A stretch of 42,001 bases of DNA from Bacteroidetes bacterium QS_8_68_28 (GTDB taxonomy: Bacteria; Bacteroidota; Rhodothermia; Rhodothermales; Salinibacteraceae): positions 1-42,001 of the forward strand of contig PXTS01000032.1 of assembly GCA_003022485.1 (NCBI GenBank). Direction: 5' to 3'. Below the pieces are notes generated by a model. The model was not told the DNA's origin. It was given only the letters and a program-made list of their open reading frames with translations, and did not search any database. Positions 27,648 through 36,096 of this stretch are shown one piece after another. A program made the translations under genes and the position numbers. Numbering within the stretch: the stretch's first letter is position 1; every line of letters starts with the position of its first letter.

Positions 27648-28601
27648 CTACGTCCCCAGCCGGTCGCCCGGCTCCAGGGCGTAGCCGTTGAGGAAGTCCT
27701 CGGCGGGGAGCACAGTCTTGCCGGGGCGCTGGACCTCGACGAGCTCGACGGCGTCCTCGCCACAGGCCACCACCAGCCGGCCCGACGCTTCGAGCACCGT
27801 GCCGGGCGCGTTGCCCTCCGGCAGCGCGGCGGCGTCCTCGGGGAGGCGGCTGCGGTAGAGCTTGAGGCGCGTAGCTCCCCTGTCGCTGCTGTGCCGCGTC
27901 CAGGCGCCCGGCCAGGGCGAGAGGCCGCGAATGTGGTCGTGCACCGCCTGCGCACTCTTTTTCCACGGCACCTCGCCGTCTTCGGCTTCGAGCTTGGGGG
28001 CGGCGCTGGCCTCGGCGTCGTCCTGGGGCATGGCCTCGGCGGTGCCGTCCTCGATGCGGCGCACCGTCTCGACGACCGCCTCCGCCCCGATCTCCTTGAG
28101 GCGGTCGTGCACCTCGCCGGCCGTTTCGTTCGGCCCTACGGGCGTAGTGCGCTGGAGGATCACGTCGCCGGTGTCGACGCTTTCTTTGAGGAAGAAGGTC
28201 GTCACGCCCGTCTCAGCAACGCCGTCCATCACCGCGCGGTGGATGGGGGCGGCGCCCCGGTACTTCGGCAACAGCGAGCTGTGCAGGTTGAACGCGCCCT
28301 GCGCGGCCTGTGAAAAGATGGCCGGCGGTAGGATCTTGAACGCTGCCACGGCAATCACGTCCGGCTCCAGGGCGGCTACCTCCTCGGTGAAGGCGTCGCT
28401 TTTCACCGATGTGGGCTGAAGGATGCGCTCGATACTCAGTTCCTGAGCCGTCTCTTTGACAGGCGTCGGCATCATTTGCTGGCCGCGCCCGCGCTCGCGA
28501 TCTGGTCCCGTGACGACGGCGACGGGCGCGTAGCCTTTCTCCACGAGCAGCTGCAACGACGGCACGGCGAACTCCGGCGTGCCCATGAAAATGATTCTCA
28601 T
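27648..28601 (-). CDS. fmt: Methionyl-tRNA formyltransferase
   Basis: Formylates initiator Met-tRNA using 10-formyl-tetrahydrofolate. The 317-residue length is normal. Motifs: MRIIFMGTPEFAVPSLQLL at the start, GRGQQMMPTPVKETA, the catalytic region AFNLHSSLLPKYRGAAPIHRAVMDG (Asn-His), TGVTTFFLKESVDTGDVIL, and the C-terminal domain GLSPWPGAWT ... RPGKTVLPAEDFLNGYALEPGDRLG. ATG 28601. No def gene is adjacent. It lies downstream of ftsY on the same strand with a 204-bp repeat-bearing gap, so it is probably a separate unit. Confidence 0.95.
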   Translation of the reverse strand: MRIIFMGTPEFAVPSLQLLVEKGYAPVAVVTGPDRERGRGQQMMPTPVKETAQELSIERILQPTSVKSDAFTEEVAALEPDVIAVAAFKILPPAIFSQAAQGAFNLHSSLLPKYRGAAPIHRAVMDGVAETGVTTFFLKESVDTGDVILQRTTPVGPNETAGEVHDRLKEIGAEAVVETVRRIEDGTAEAMPQDDAEASAAPKLEAEDGEVPWKKSAQAVHDHIRGLSPWPGAWTRHSSDRGATRLKLYRSRLPEDAAALPEGNAPGTVLEASGRLVVACGEDAVELVEVQRPGKTVLPAEDFLNGYALEPGDRLGT

Positions 28602-28650
28602 CGGGGTGTTTTAGACCTGGAGGACGGTGCGGTGTGGCAGGAAAAGATCT

Positions 28651-28725
28651 GTGGATGGTGAATGATTTTCGTTCTGCGAACGCGCGTCTTTGAGTGAAAA
28701 CCACCCGCCATCTACAATCCACCAT
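28651..28725. repeat. Second copy of the ggtggatgg-type inverted repeat
   Basis: gtggatggtgaatga (28651-28665) faces ccatctacaatccaccat (28708-28725). The arms are imperfectly complementary and share the units of the 26324-26410 element. It lies in the fmt-ftsY gap. Confidence 0.6.
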
Positions 28726-28805
28726 CGAGCGAGCGCAGCGCCTGAACGGAGTGAAGAAGTGCTCCTTGTATGTTCAGTTGCGCTGCTTGGGGGGCGAGCG
28801 GACCA

Positions 28806-29858
28806 TCAGCCAGCAACGCTGCGCCCGCCAAAGAGGGCCTTCACGAACGCTGCGCGGTCGAAGACCTGGAGGTCCTCCACGCCTTCCCCCACGCCGATGT
28901 ACTGGACCGGGACGCCGAACTCGTTGGAGACGCCGATCACGATGCCGCCCTTGGCCGTGCCGTCGAGCTTGGTGAGCGCCAGCCCCGTCACGTCTACGCT
29001 TTCGGTAAACTCCTCGGCCTGGCGGATGGCGTTCTGCCCGGTCGAGGCATCGAGCACCAGCAGCACCTCGTGCGGGGCGCCGGCCATCTGCTTCCCCATC
29101 ACGCGCTTCACCTTCGCGAGCTCGTCCATGAGGCCGCCGCGCGTGTGGAGGCGGCCGGCGGTATCCACGACGGCCACGTCGGCGCCCTGGTTTTCGGCGG
29201 CGGCCACGGTGTCGAAGGCCACGGCAGCGGGATCGGCCCCGTGCTTTTGCTTGACGAGCGGGGCGCCGGTGCGCTCGGCCCAGATTTCGAGCTGCTCGAT
29301 GGCGGCGGCGCGGTAGGTGTCTGCCGCGCCGAGCAGGACGCTGCGGCCGGCCTGCTGATAATGGTGCGCGAGCTTGCCGATGGTGGTCGTCTTCCCCACG
29401 CCGTTGACGCCGACGACCATAATGACGTACGGCTTATCGGGCAGCTCGGCGTCGAAGCGGGCCGGACGCTGCGGCCCGCCTTCGAGCATGAGGCCGGCGA
29501 TCTCCTCCTGGATCATGCGCTCCAGCTCCTGAGCGCTCACGTACTGGTCGCGCTCGACGCGCGCCTCCACGCGGTCGATCACGTCGAGGGTCGTTTTGAC
29601 GCCCACGTCACTGGTGACCAGAACTTCTTCGAGGCGGTCGAGGACCTCCGCATCCACGGTGTCCCTGCCGCGCACCATGCGCCCGATCTTGCCGAAGAAG
29701 TTGTCGCGCGTCTTCTCGGTGGCCTGGTCGAGCTTTTCCTGCTCCTCGGCGGTGGCCTGCGGCTCGGGCGCCTGCTCTTCGGCGCGAGCCTGCTCTTCGG
29801 CAGCGTCGGCGGTATCTCCTTCGCCGGAGTCGCCGAGAAGGTTATCGAAGAATCCCAT
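28806..29858 (-). CDS. ftsY: Signal recognition particle receptor FtsY
   Basis: SRP GTPase that docks SRP-ribosome complexes at the membrane. The 350-residue chain has a short acidic A region (about 1-45, Glu/Ala-rich), the N domain (RDNFFGKIGRMVRGRDTVDAEVLDRLEEVLVTSDVGVKTT) and the G domain with GVNGVGKTTTIGKLA (G1), DTYRAAAIEQL, VVDTAGRLHTRGGLMDEL (G3), LTKLDGTAKGG (G4) and the closing GVGEGVEDLQVFDRAAFV. The acidic A region is short compared with E. coli. ATG 29858, directly preceded by a G-tract block on the opposite strand. Confidence 0.96.
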   Translation of the reverse strand: MGFFDNLLGDSGEGDTADAAEEQARAEEQAPEPQATAEEQEKLDQATEKTRDNFFGKIGRMVRGRDTVDAEVLDRLEEVLVTSDVGVKTTLDVIDRVEARVERDQYVSAQELERMIQEEIAGLMLEGGPQRPARFDAELPDKPYVIMVVGVNGVGKTTTIGKLAHHYQQAGRSVLLGAADTYRAAAIEQLEIWAERTGAPLVKQKHGADPAAVAFDTVAAAENQGADVAVVDTAGRLHTRGGLMDELAKVKRVMGKQMAGAPHEVLLVLDASTGQNAIRQAEEFTESVDVTGLALTKLDGTAKGGIVIGVSNEFGVPVQYIGVGEGVEDLQVFDRAAFVKALFGGRSVAG

Positions 29859-29871
29859 CTTTTCGGGTCGA

Positions 29872-29899
29872 GGGTGCAGGGGTGAGGGCGTGCGGGGGG
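29872..29899 (+). repeat. G-tract block (canonical G-quadruplex pattern) before ftsY
   Basis: G runs at 29872-29874, 29879-29882, 29886-29888 and 29894-29899 with loops of 4, 3 and 5 bases fit the G3+N1-7 pattern. It begins 13 bp from the ftsY start on the template strand. Confidence 0.65.
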
Positions 29900-29903
29900 T
29901 CCT

Positions 29904-30710
29904 CTACGACGAACGGGCCACGCCGTTTTTAGTCGCCACTTCCGTGGTCGCAGAATGCTTTGTCGGCGCGTTGCTCGCCTCGGCATCCGCCGTGCCGTTC
30001 GAGGAGAGATGGGACGCTTCCGCTCTCCCTTTCTCCCGCACGCCCGCCCTCTTTCCTCGCAGCGGCTCGCTCTCGCGCTGGGCGCGCTTCGGGAGGCCGC
30101 CGGTCTGTTCGAGCCAGACGTAGCGGCCCACGTAGACGAGAAAGGAGCCGACCAGCAGCCCGGTGGAGATCCAGACGCAGTAGTCGAGCACAGCGGGGTC
30201 GGCCCCCAGCACGGCGTAGAGCACCGTCAAGGCCAGCGAGGCGACGGCCGCCTTCCCCAGCGCCCCGCTCATGACGACCTGTCCGGTGCGCCGCGCGATC
30301 AGCGAGCCGCCGGCCAGGATCAACAGGTCGCGCCCCACGACCAGCCCGAAAAACCAGAGCGGAAGCGTCGGCTCCGCGCCGCGAAAGGTAAGCGCCGATA
30401 TGGTCATCACGGCGGCGAACTTGTCGGCCAGCGGGTCGAGGATCTTCCCCCAGCCGCTGATCGCGTGCGACCAACGCGCCACCCGCCCATCGAGGAAGTC
30501 CGTCAGCGCGCCGAAGACGATCAGCCCGAAGAGCCACTCCAGCGACCCGTCCGTCCAGATCAACGCCGCGATGGGAACGACGACGGCCAGGCGCATCAGG
30601 CTCAGCGCGTTCGGGATCGTCCAGAAGCGCCCCAACATGTCGGTGGGGGCTTCCTCGGCCTCCACGGGCGGCACGGCCTTCGGGCGCGACCGGGCGGACG
30701 ATTCGGGCAT
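29904..30710 (-). CDS. CDP-alcohol phosphatidyltransferase (PgsA-like)
   Basis: Integral membrane enzyme transferring a phosphatidyl group from CDP-diacylglycerol to an alcohol, in phospholipid synthesis. The 268-residue chain carries the complete family signature D-x2-DG-x2-AR-x8-G-x3-D-x3-D as TDFLDGRVARWSHAISGWGKILDPLADK. It has about five or six hydrophobic segments (residues about 35-55, 60-70, 95-110, 118-135, 150-170, 180-200). The opening WTIPNALSLMRLAVVVPIA is typical of phosphatidylglycerophosphate synthase, but the acceptor is inferred. The C-terminal 65 residues are charged, low-complexity and probably cytoplasmic. ATG 30710. Divergent from the glycosyltransferase gene. Confidence 0.88.
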   Translation of the reverse strand: MPESSARSRPKAVPPVEAEEAPTDMLGRFWTIPNALSLMRLAVVVPIAALIWTDGSLEWLFGLIVFGALTDFLDGRVARWSHAISGWGKILDPLADKFAAVMTISALTFRGAEPTLPLWFFGLVVGRDLLILAGGSLIARRTGQVVMSGALGKAAVASLALTVLYAVLGADPAVLDYCVWISTGLLVGSFLVYVGRYVWLEQTGGLPKRAQRESEPLRGKRAGVREKGRAEASHLSSNGTADAEASNAPTKHSATTEVATKNGVARSS

Positions 30711-30953
30711 CGGAGGGAGCAGGCGGGATAAAGTCGGGCGCGCCGAGCATGTAGCGGGCGCTGTTCGTGTCAGGAGACTACGCGCGAACGGCCGGCGGGT
30801 TTGCGTCACACTCTCGCGGAGCGCCCCGTGGCGGCCCGGCGCGAGGCGTCCACGACCATTTTGCCGGAGATTTCGCCCGCGACGTTCCGTCGCCGGGGGC
30901 GTCGGCGCGGCGCGCGGTGGACGGGCACGGCCCGGATCTCGTAGGTTGCCGCC

Positions 30954-32144
30954 ATGCCTTTACTCCTGATCCTTTTTGGCGCGGCGCTCGGCGTGCAGCT
31001 CGCGTACTGGGGGCTCCTGCGACGGGGCGTACGGCAGGCCCGGCGGCGCAACCCGTCGCAGCAACGCAACCCGTCGCAGCAACGCGATCCGTCGCAGCGG
31101 CCTGACGCCTGCTCGCCCGCGCCCGCCCCTCCCAGCTTGCCGCCCCTCTCGGTCGTCGTGGCTGCGCGCGACGAGGAAGAGGCGCTGCCGACCCTCCTCG
31201 CCGCGCTCGGTCGCCAGACGCACCCGCGCTTCGAGGTCGTCCTCGTAGATGACGCCAGCGAAGACGCCACGGCCCGCCTCGCGCAGGGCTGGATCGACGC
31301 ATTGCGCGGCAACGGTCCCAGCGGGAGGCTGGTGCGTATTAAGGAGCCGCAACCTCCGCGCAAGAAGCACGCTCTGGCCCGGGGCATCGCGGCGGCGCGC
31401 CACGAGTGCCTCGCCTTTACCGACGCCGATTGCGCACCCGCTCCCGGCTGGCTGGAGGCGCTGGCGCGCGGCCACGCCGCCTTCTCGGACGGCCCCGCCG
31501 CGGGACCGCTCCTCATCGGGTACAGCCCGTACCGGCGGCGGGCCGGGAGCGCGTCGCTCCTGAATCGCTTCGCGCGCTACGAGACGTTCTTGGCCGGCGT
31601 GCTCGCAGCGGGGGCGTGCGGCCTCGAGCGGCCCTACACGGCCACCGGGCGCCACCTCAGCTACACGCGGGCGCTCTTCGAGCAGATCGGCGGCTTCGCT
31701 CACTCGCAGGCGTCGATGAGTGGCGACGACGACCTGCTGGTCCAGGAAGTGCACCGCCGCCGCGCCGCGCCGGTGCGCCACGTCTTCGGTTCCGAGACGT
31801 TCGTAAAAGCTGACGCGCCGCGCTCGTGGAGCGCGTGGCTGCGGCAGAAGCGGCGCCACGCCTCCGCCGGACGCTTCTACGCCGCCGCCGCAGGCGCGCA
31901 CCTGACGGCCTTCAATCTGACGGGTGCCGTGCTGTGGCTTGCGCCCTTCGTACTGGGAGGAACCGGTTTCGCACTGCTGCTGGGAAAGCTCGTCCTCCAG
32001 TACGTCGCCTTGCGTCCCGCTGCGCACGCCTTCCGCGAGACGGACCTGCTGCCGGCGCTCCCGCTCTGGGACCTCGGCTACGCGCTGTACAACGTGCTGG
32101 TCGTCCCGCTGGGCCTGGCGCAGGTGCCGGACGAATGGGGGTAG
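30954..32144 (+). CDS. Membrane family 2 glycosyltransferase
   Basis: 396 residues. One N-terminal membrane segment (1-20) is followed by a short repeat RNPSQQ-RNPSQQ-RDPSQR. The GT-A catalytic domain runs from LPPLSVVVAARDEEEALPTLL with EVVLVDDASEDAT, the DxD-like AFTDADCAPAPGWL, the acidic MSGDDDLLVQE and the RQKRRHAS box in place of QxxRW. Three hydrophobic segments lie at the C-terminus (FNLTGAVLWLAPFVLGG and following). This matches processive-type synthases of lipid-linked or cell-surface glycans; the sugar and acceptor are unknown. ATG 30954. It stands alone, divergent from the phosphatidyltransferase gene. Confidence 0.87.
   Translation: MPLLLILFGAALGVQLAYWGLLRRGVRQARRRNPSQQRNPSQQRDPSQRPDACSPAPAPPSLPPLSVVVAARDEEEALPTLLAALGRQTHPRFEVVLVDDASEDATARLAQGWIDALRGNGPSGRLVRIKEPQPPRKKHALARGIAAARHECLAFTDADCAPAPGWLEALARGHAAFSDGPAAGPLLIGYSPYRRRAGSASLLNRFARYETFLAGVLAAGACGLERPYTATGRHLSYTRALFEQIGGFAHSQASMSGDDDLLVQEVHRRRAAPVRHVFGSETFVKADAPRSWSAWLRQKRRHASAGRFYAAAAGAHLTAFNLTGAVLWLAPFVLGGTGFALLLGKLVLQYVALRPAAHAFRETDLLPALPLWDLGYALYNVLVVPLGLAQVPDEWG
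31047..31100 (+). repeat. In-frame 18-bp tandem repeat, three copies, in the glycosyltransferase
   Basis: cgcaacccgtcgcagcaa occurs at 31047-31064 and 31065-31082, with a diverged third copy at 31083-31100. It encodes six residues per unit (RNPSQQ) in the linker between membrane anchor and catalytic domain. Confidence 0.9.
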
Positions 32145-32172
32145 AGAAGAGGGGTTTGTAAGCCGATTCGCC

Positions 32173-32194
32173 ATCAGCGATGCATCAGCGATGC
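32173..32194. repeat. 11-bp tandem duplication upstream of citrate synthase
   Basis: atcagcgatgc is repeated exactly at 32173-32183 and 32184-32194, within the 204-bp gap before gltA. Confidence 0.85.
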
Positions 32195-32348
32195 TCGTAC
32201 GTGCGGCAGCAGGCCCCTTCTCTTCCCCCCTCTCCCTCATCCCTCAACACCATTTCACTTTTCCTTACGCCCCGTCTTTCTTAGCTTTTGGTCAGAGCGT
32301 CATTCAGCCTCCCGCAGTTTACCCTTCTCCAAACGGCTCCGACTTTCC

Positions 32349-33635
32349 ATGGAAAGTGTCCAGACCGACACCGCTACGCTGACCCTCAACGGCGCGGAGT
32401 ACGAACTCCCTCTCAGCATCGGCACCGAGGACGAAGTCGGCGTCGATATCAACACGCTGCGCTCCGAGAGCGGTGCGATTACGCTCGATCCCGGCTACGG
32501 CAACACCGGCTCGTGCGAGAGCGCGATCACTTTCATCAACGGCGAGGAGGGCGTGTTGCGCTACCGGGGCTACCCCATCGGCGAGCTGGCCGAGAAGTCT
32601 TCGTTCGTGGAAGTATGCTACCTGCTCATCAACGGCGAGCTGCCCACGCAGGACGAGCTCGACGACTTCCGCCACAAGCTGACCTACCACAGCTTGCTGC
32701 ACGAAGACATGAAGAAGTTCTTCGAGGGCTACCCCCCCAGTGCGCCCCCGATGAGCGTGCTCTCGGCGATGGTGGCGGCGATGAGCGCCTACTACCCCAC
32801 CGGCGACGAAGAGGTCGTGGACCTCAATATCATCCGCCTCCTGGCCAAGCTCAAGACGCTGGCGGCCTTCGCCTACAAAAAGTCCATCGGCCAGCCCTAC
32901 GTCTATCCGCAGAACCGCCACAGCTACACCGAGGACTTCCTGCACACCATGTTCGCGGTGCCCTCCGAGGACTACGAGGTGCCCGACGTGCTGGAGGAGG
33001 CGCTCGACATGCTGCTGATCCTCCATGCCGACCACGAGCAGAACTGTTCCGCCTCGACGGTGCGGATGGTCGGCTCCAGCGGGGCAAGTCTGTTTGCGAG
33101 CGTCTCGGCGGGGATTGGGGCGCTGAGCGGGCCGCTGCACGGCGGGGCCAACACTGAGGTCATCCGCATGCTCGAAGAGATCCACGAGGCCGGCGGCGAC
33201 TCCTCGAAGTACGTCGAGAAGGCCAAGGACTCCGACGACCCGTTTCGCCTGATGGGCTTCGGCCACCGCGTCTACAAAAACATGGACCCGCGCGCGGAAA
33301 TCATTAAGTCCACCGCCGACCGCGTGCTCGACGAGCTGGGCCTGGACGACCCGCTGCTCGACATCGCGCGCCATCTCGAAGAAGCCGCCCTCGAAGACGA
33401 CTACTTCATCGAGCGGAGCCTTTACCCGAACGTCGACTTTTACAGCGGCATCCTGTACCGCGCGATGGGGCTCCCGACGGAGATGTTCACAGTGATGTTC
33501 TCGATGGGCCGCCTGCCCGGCTGGATCGCGCAGTGGAAGGAGATGCGAAATGACGAGGCCACGCGCATCTACCGCCCGCGCCAGGTCTACGTCGGCGCCG
33601 CCGAGCGCGACTACACGCCCATCGAGCAGCGGTAG
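32349..33635 (+). CDS. gltA: Citrate synthase
   Basis: Condenses acetyl-CoA and oxaloacetate to citrate, entry to the TCA cycle. The 428-residue length, with an N-terminal beta domain (LTLNGAEYELPLSIGTEDEVGVDI), matches the type II (hexameric, Gram-negative) form. Catalytic residues are intact: the His in GPLHGGANTEV, the His in FRLMGFGHRVYKNMDPRA and the Asp in PNVDFYSGILYRA. FSMGRLPGWIAQWKEM closes the active site. ATG 32349 follows a pyrimidine-rich leader (32215-32270). TAGCTTTTG at 32282-32290 resembles a Bacteroidota -7 element with one extra T, but no TTG is found at the -33 position. An 8-bp inverted repeat (33636-33643 with 33665-33672) follows the stop codon and may help end transcription. 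Confidence 0.96.
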   Translation: MESVQTDTATLTLNGAEYELPLSIGTEDEVGVDINTLRSESGAITLDPGYGNTGSCESAITFINGEEGVLRYRGYPIGELAEKSSFVEVCYLLINGELPTQDELDDFRHKLTYHSLLHEDMKKFFEGYPPSAPPMSVLSAMVAAMSAYYPTGDEEVVDLNIIRLLAKLKTLAAFAYKKSIGQPYVYPQNRHSYTEDFLHTMFAVPSEDYEVPDVLEEALDMLLILHADHEQNCSASTVRMVGSSGASLFASVSAGIGALSGPLHGGANTEVIRMLEEIHEAGGDSSKYVEKAKDSDDPFRLMGFGHRVYKNMDPRAEIIKSTADRVLDELGLDDPLLDIARHLEEAALEDDYFIERSLYPNVDFYSGILYRAMGLPTEMFTVMFSMGRLPGWIAQWKEMRNDEATRIYRPRQVYVGAAERDYTPIEQR

Positions 33636-33972
33636 CGCCTCGCAGGACGGTGGTCGCGGCAGCGGCGAGGCGGACGGCGCAGGACGGCGGACGGCCGCTT
33701 GTTCGGAGGCGCATTCGTGGACCGATTCTGAGCGCGTCGTGGAGGAAGCGGAAAGAGAAGCTGCTCGCGCGCGGAGGATTCGCTGGCGGTGTCGAGGCGC
33801 ACGCGGTAGCCTGCGCCGGCCAAGCCGTCGGCGCTGATCGTCCAGTAGCGATTTCACCGTTTCGTTCGGCGTGACGGCGCGCCGCTGGGAAAGTCATCGC
33901 AAAACCCTCACCTCCGCCTCCCGTTAGACTTCACCTTCTCACCTTCCCGCCCGCTCATCTTCTCAGAGAAGT
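33636..33972. other. 337-bp gap with repeats, no supported gene
   Basis: It begins with a stem (cgcctcgc 33636-33643, gcgaggcg 33665-33672). This overlaps a gacggcggacgg-type repeat (33644-33698) that resembles the reverse complement of 5171-5205. The last 60 bases (33911-33965) are a C/T-rich leader for phoH. The frames in between have codon use and residues of non-coding DNA. Confidence 0.5.
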
Positions 33973-34944
33973 TTGGCAAAAAAGCGCCTGAGCATCGAAG
34001 GGATCGACCCGCTCTTGCTCTTCGGCTTCAACGATGCCTTTTTGCGCAAGATCGAGGACGCCTTCGACGAAACGACCATCACCGCCCGCGGCCACCAGCT
34101 CTTTCTGGAAGGCGCCCCCGACGACCTGGCAGCGCTGGAGGCCGTCTTCGAGGAGCTCGAGCAGGTCCTGGGGCGCAACGGCAACCTCACCGAGGACGAC
34201 GTGGAGACGGTTCTTACCCTCCACGCGGGCGGCAACGGGGCGGCCCTGGGCGCCCCAGCTCCGCGCACGCGACCCCAGAAGCGCGACGCCGTGCTACACA
34301 CCCCCAGCGGCGACGCGATCAAACCCAAGACCGCCGGGCAGGGCCGCCTCGTAGAAAGCGCGCGCTCCAACGACATCGTTTTCGCCATCGGCCCAGCGGG
34401 CACGGGGAAGACCTACGTGGGCATGGCGCTGGCGGTGGCGGCCCTGAAGTCACGCCAGGTCAAACGCATCGTGCTGACGCGCCCGGCGGTGGAGGCGGGC
34501 GAGGAACTGGGCTTTCTTCCCGGCGACTTCCGCGAGAAGGTGGACCCGTACTTGCGCCCGCTCTACGACGCCCTCGGCGACATGCTGCCGCGCGACAAGC
34601 TGGAGGCCAACCTCGAGCAGCAGATCGTCGAGATCGTGCCGCTGGCCTACATGCGCGGCCGGACCCTCCGTGACTCATTCGTCATTCTCGACGAGGCCCA
34701 GAACGCGACCCCCCACCAGATGAAGATGTTCCTCACGCGCCTGGGGCCGGCCAGCCGCGCCATCGTGACCGGTGACGTGACGCAGACGGACCTCCCGAAG
34801 CGCTCGGTGAGCGGGCTGGAGCAGGCGCGCCGCATCCTCACGGGCATCGACGGGATCGACTTTATCGACTTCGACCGCTCGGACGTGGTGCGCCACCCGC
34901 TGGTCAAGGACATCATCAAGGCGTACGAAAATCACACTTCGTGA
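33973..34944 (+). CDS. phoH: PhoH-family ATPase
   Basis: 323-residue P-loop protein of the PhoH/PhoL type, linked in other bacteria to RNA handling together with YbeY. After an N-terminal domain (about 1-110) comes a Pro/Arg linker and the ATPase core: FAIGPAGTGKTYVGMALA (Walker A), RIVLTRPAVEAGEELGFLPGD, DKLEANLEQQIVEIVPLAYMRGRTL, FVILDEAQNATPHQMKMFLTRLG (Walker B), IVTGDVTQTDLP and the closing FDRSDVVRHPLV. The start is TTG 33973, giving (M)AKKRLSIEGIDPLLL; there is no ATG near. The last codons and TGA lie inside a terminator hairpin. ybeY is not adjacent. Confidence 0.92.
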   Translation: MAKKRLSIEGIDPLLLFGFNDAFLRKIEDAFDETTITARGHQLFLEGAPDDLAALEAVFEELEQVLGRNGNLTEDDVETVLTLHAGGNGAALGAPAPRTRPQKRDAVLHTPSGDAIKPKTAGQGRLVESARSNDIVFAIGPAGTGKTYVGMALAVAALKSRQVKRIVLTRPAVEAGEELGFLPGDFREKVDPYLRPLYDALGDMLPRDKLEANLEQQIVEIVPLAYMRGRTLRDSFVILDEAQNATPHQMKMFLTRLGPASRAIVTGDVTQTDLPKRSVSGLEQARRILTGIDGIDFIDFDRSDVVRHPLVKDIIKAYENHTS

Positions 34945-34948
34945 TTTT
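34928..34948 (+). terminator. Terminator hairpin overlapping the phoH stop codon
   Basis: AAAATCAC (34928-34935), loop acttc, GTGATTTT (34941-34948): a perfect 8-bp stem whose 3' arm ends in TTTT. The TGA of phoH (34942-34944) lies within the 3' arm. Confidence 0.65.
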
Positions 34949-34956
34949 GCAGGTGC

Positions 34957-34981
34957 GGGCGTTTGGGAGTGGGGGAATGGG
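34957..34981 (+). repeat. G-tract block behind phoH
   Basis: G runs at 34957-34959, 34965-34967, 34971-34975 and 34979-34981 with loops of 5, 3 and 3 bases fit the canonical G-quadruplex pattern. Here the G-rich strand is the coding strand of the preceding gene. Confidence 0.6.
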
Positions 34982-35023
34982 TCACGCGTTGTTGGGTAGA
35001 AGCGTACTGCGGCAACGCGAGCG

Positions 35024-35067
35024 AAAAAAAAAGCGGAAGCGCGGCCTCTTGGCCTGCGCTCCCGCTT
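35024..35067 (-). terminator. Terminator of the zinc-ribbon gene
   Basis: An imperfect long stem (35031-35046 with 35051-35067, loop tctt, one bulge and one mismatch) is followed on the minus strand by nine T (35032-35024). It lies 82 bp past the stop of the 35149-35583 gene. Confidence 0.75.
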
Positions 35068-35148
35068 CGAATGAGGTTGTCGTTTACTGGGGACGCCAGG
35101 AGCCGGGGCGCGAGCGCATCGGGATGAAGAACCTCCACGCTCCCGAAC

Positions 35149-35583
35149 TCAGTTCATGCACACGGACTTGAGCACGTCGCGGCGGTCCGACAGGCGCTCT
35201 TTCCAGTCCTCCTCGCCGACGGGGTCATCGTCGAAGTAGTAGGTCCACTCCTCGACGGTGTCTTCCCCGATGAGGACGGGGGTTTCCATCTGCGCCACGC
35301 GCTTCAGTTGCGGCTCGGTGCCCATCTGGTGCACAAAGGTGATGCGGCAGGTGCCGTCGGGCGTGGTTTCCTTGACCGACAACCAGTTGTCCCCGCAGAC
35401 GTGGCAGGTGTAGAAGCGCGACTCCTGCTCCCCGCCCATGAGCTCGAAGTTCTCGGAGTCGTAGTCTTCGGCGAGGGAATCGCCGGAAAGCGGGCCGTCG
35501 CCGTCGTCTTCGCCGTCGTCGAGGACGACGTTCATCGGCATCATGCTTTCGGCACCGCAGGTTTTGCACGTGAGCCGTTCCAT
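35149..35583 (-). CDS. Acidic zinc-ribbon protein of unknown function
   Basis: 144 residues. Two CxxC pairs, LTCKTCGAES (residues 5-8 region) and YTCHVCGDNW (about residues 58-64), would bind one zinc ion as a ribbon. They are separated by an acidic loop rich in Asp, Glu and Gly. The C-terminal half (CRITFVHQMGTEPQLKRVAQMETPVLIGEDTVEEWTYYFDDDPVGEEDWKERLSDRRDVLKSVCMN) is charged and looks folded, with no known catalytic motif. There is no signal or membrane segment. I do not recognise the family. It has its own strong terminator and lies between phoH (plus strand) and tRNA-Ser. A nucleic-acid or protein-binding role is a guess from the ribbon. Confidence 0.78.
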   Translation of the reverse strand: MERLTCKTCGAESMMPMNVVLDDGEDDGDGPLSGDSLAEDYDSENFELMGGEQESRFYTCHVCGDNWLSVKETTPDGTCRITFVHQMGTEPQLKRVAQMETPVLIGEDTVEEWTYYFDDDPVGEEDWKERLSDRRDVLKSVCMN

Positions 35584-35806
35584 GGAAGGCGGTCGGGTCG
35601 GTGAGAAAAGCAGAAGGGCGACGGCGGCCGTCGGGCCGCCCTCGCGCTACTGGTTGAACGCGCAACATTGGTGCCAGGGGCGCGGAGCCGAGTGGGGCGG
35701 GCCAGGCAACGCGCCAGGATGTCAGGCGCAACCGAAAGCGCCGGGGGCTTGAAAAAACAACCCGGCGTCCGTCTTGAGATGCAGGCGCCCCGCAGGACGC
35801 TGGCGG

Positions 35807-35896
35807 CGGAAGGGGAGGGATTTGAACCCCCGGTACCCACGAGGGGCACTCTGGTTTTCGAGACCAGTGCAATCAGCCAGGCTCTGCCACCCTTCC
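35807..35896 (-). tRNA. tRNA-Ser(CGA)
   Basis: 90 nt on the minus strand. The acceptor GGAAGGG (35896-35890) pairs with CCCTTCC (35814-35808), discriminator G at 35807. The anticodon arm is CTGGT-CTCGAAA-ACCAG with anticodon CGA, reading UCG. A long variable arm (class II, as for serine) and a T-arm GGGGG-TTCAAAT-CCCTC follow. CCA is not encoded (CCG follows). The fold is complete and convincing. Confidence 0.96.
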
Positions 35897-36096
35897 GTAA
35901 TTGCCCTATTTTTACGCTTATAGGCCGCTAAGGCCATTTTCGGCGGTGTCTTTCGCCGCTCGCAAGTGGGGTAGTCGACTGCTTTGTACTGCGGATGTGT
36001 ACAGCAGTGTGAGCAGTAGGTTGCCGTTTGTGAGGGGGTTAAGTGAAAGTTCACGGCGCGGCCCCAAAGGAGAAGAGCCGCCCCGCTTCGTGGATG

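Noticed and set aside
31047-31100. CRISPR-like array
   Set aside because: The three 18-bp units are contiguous, without spacers, and lie in frame inside a coding sequence; no cas genes are present.
33611-33823. Small minus-strand frame behind citrate synthase
   Set aside because: It overlaps the gltA 3' end and repeat DNA and has no start context or motif.
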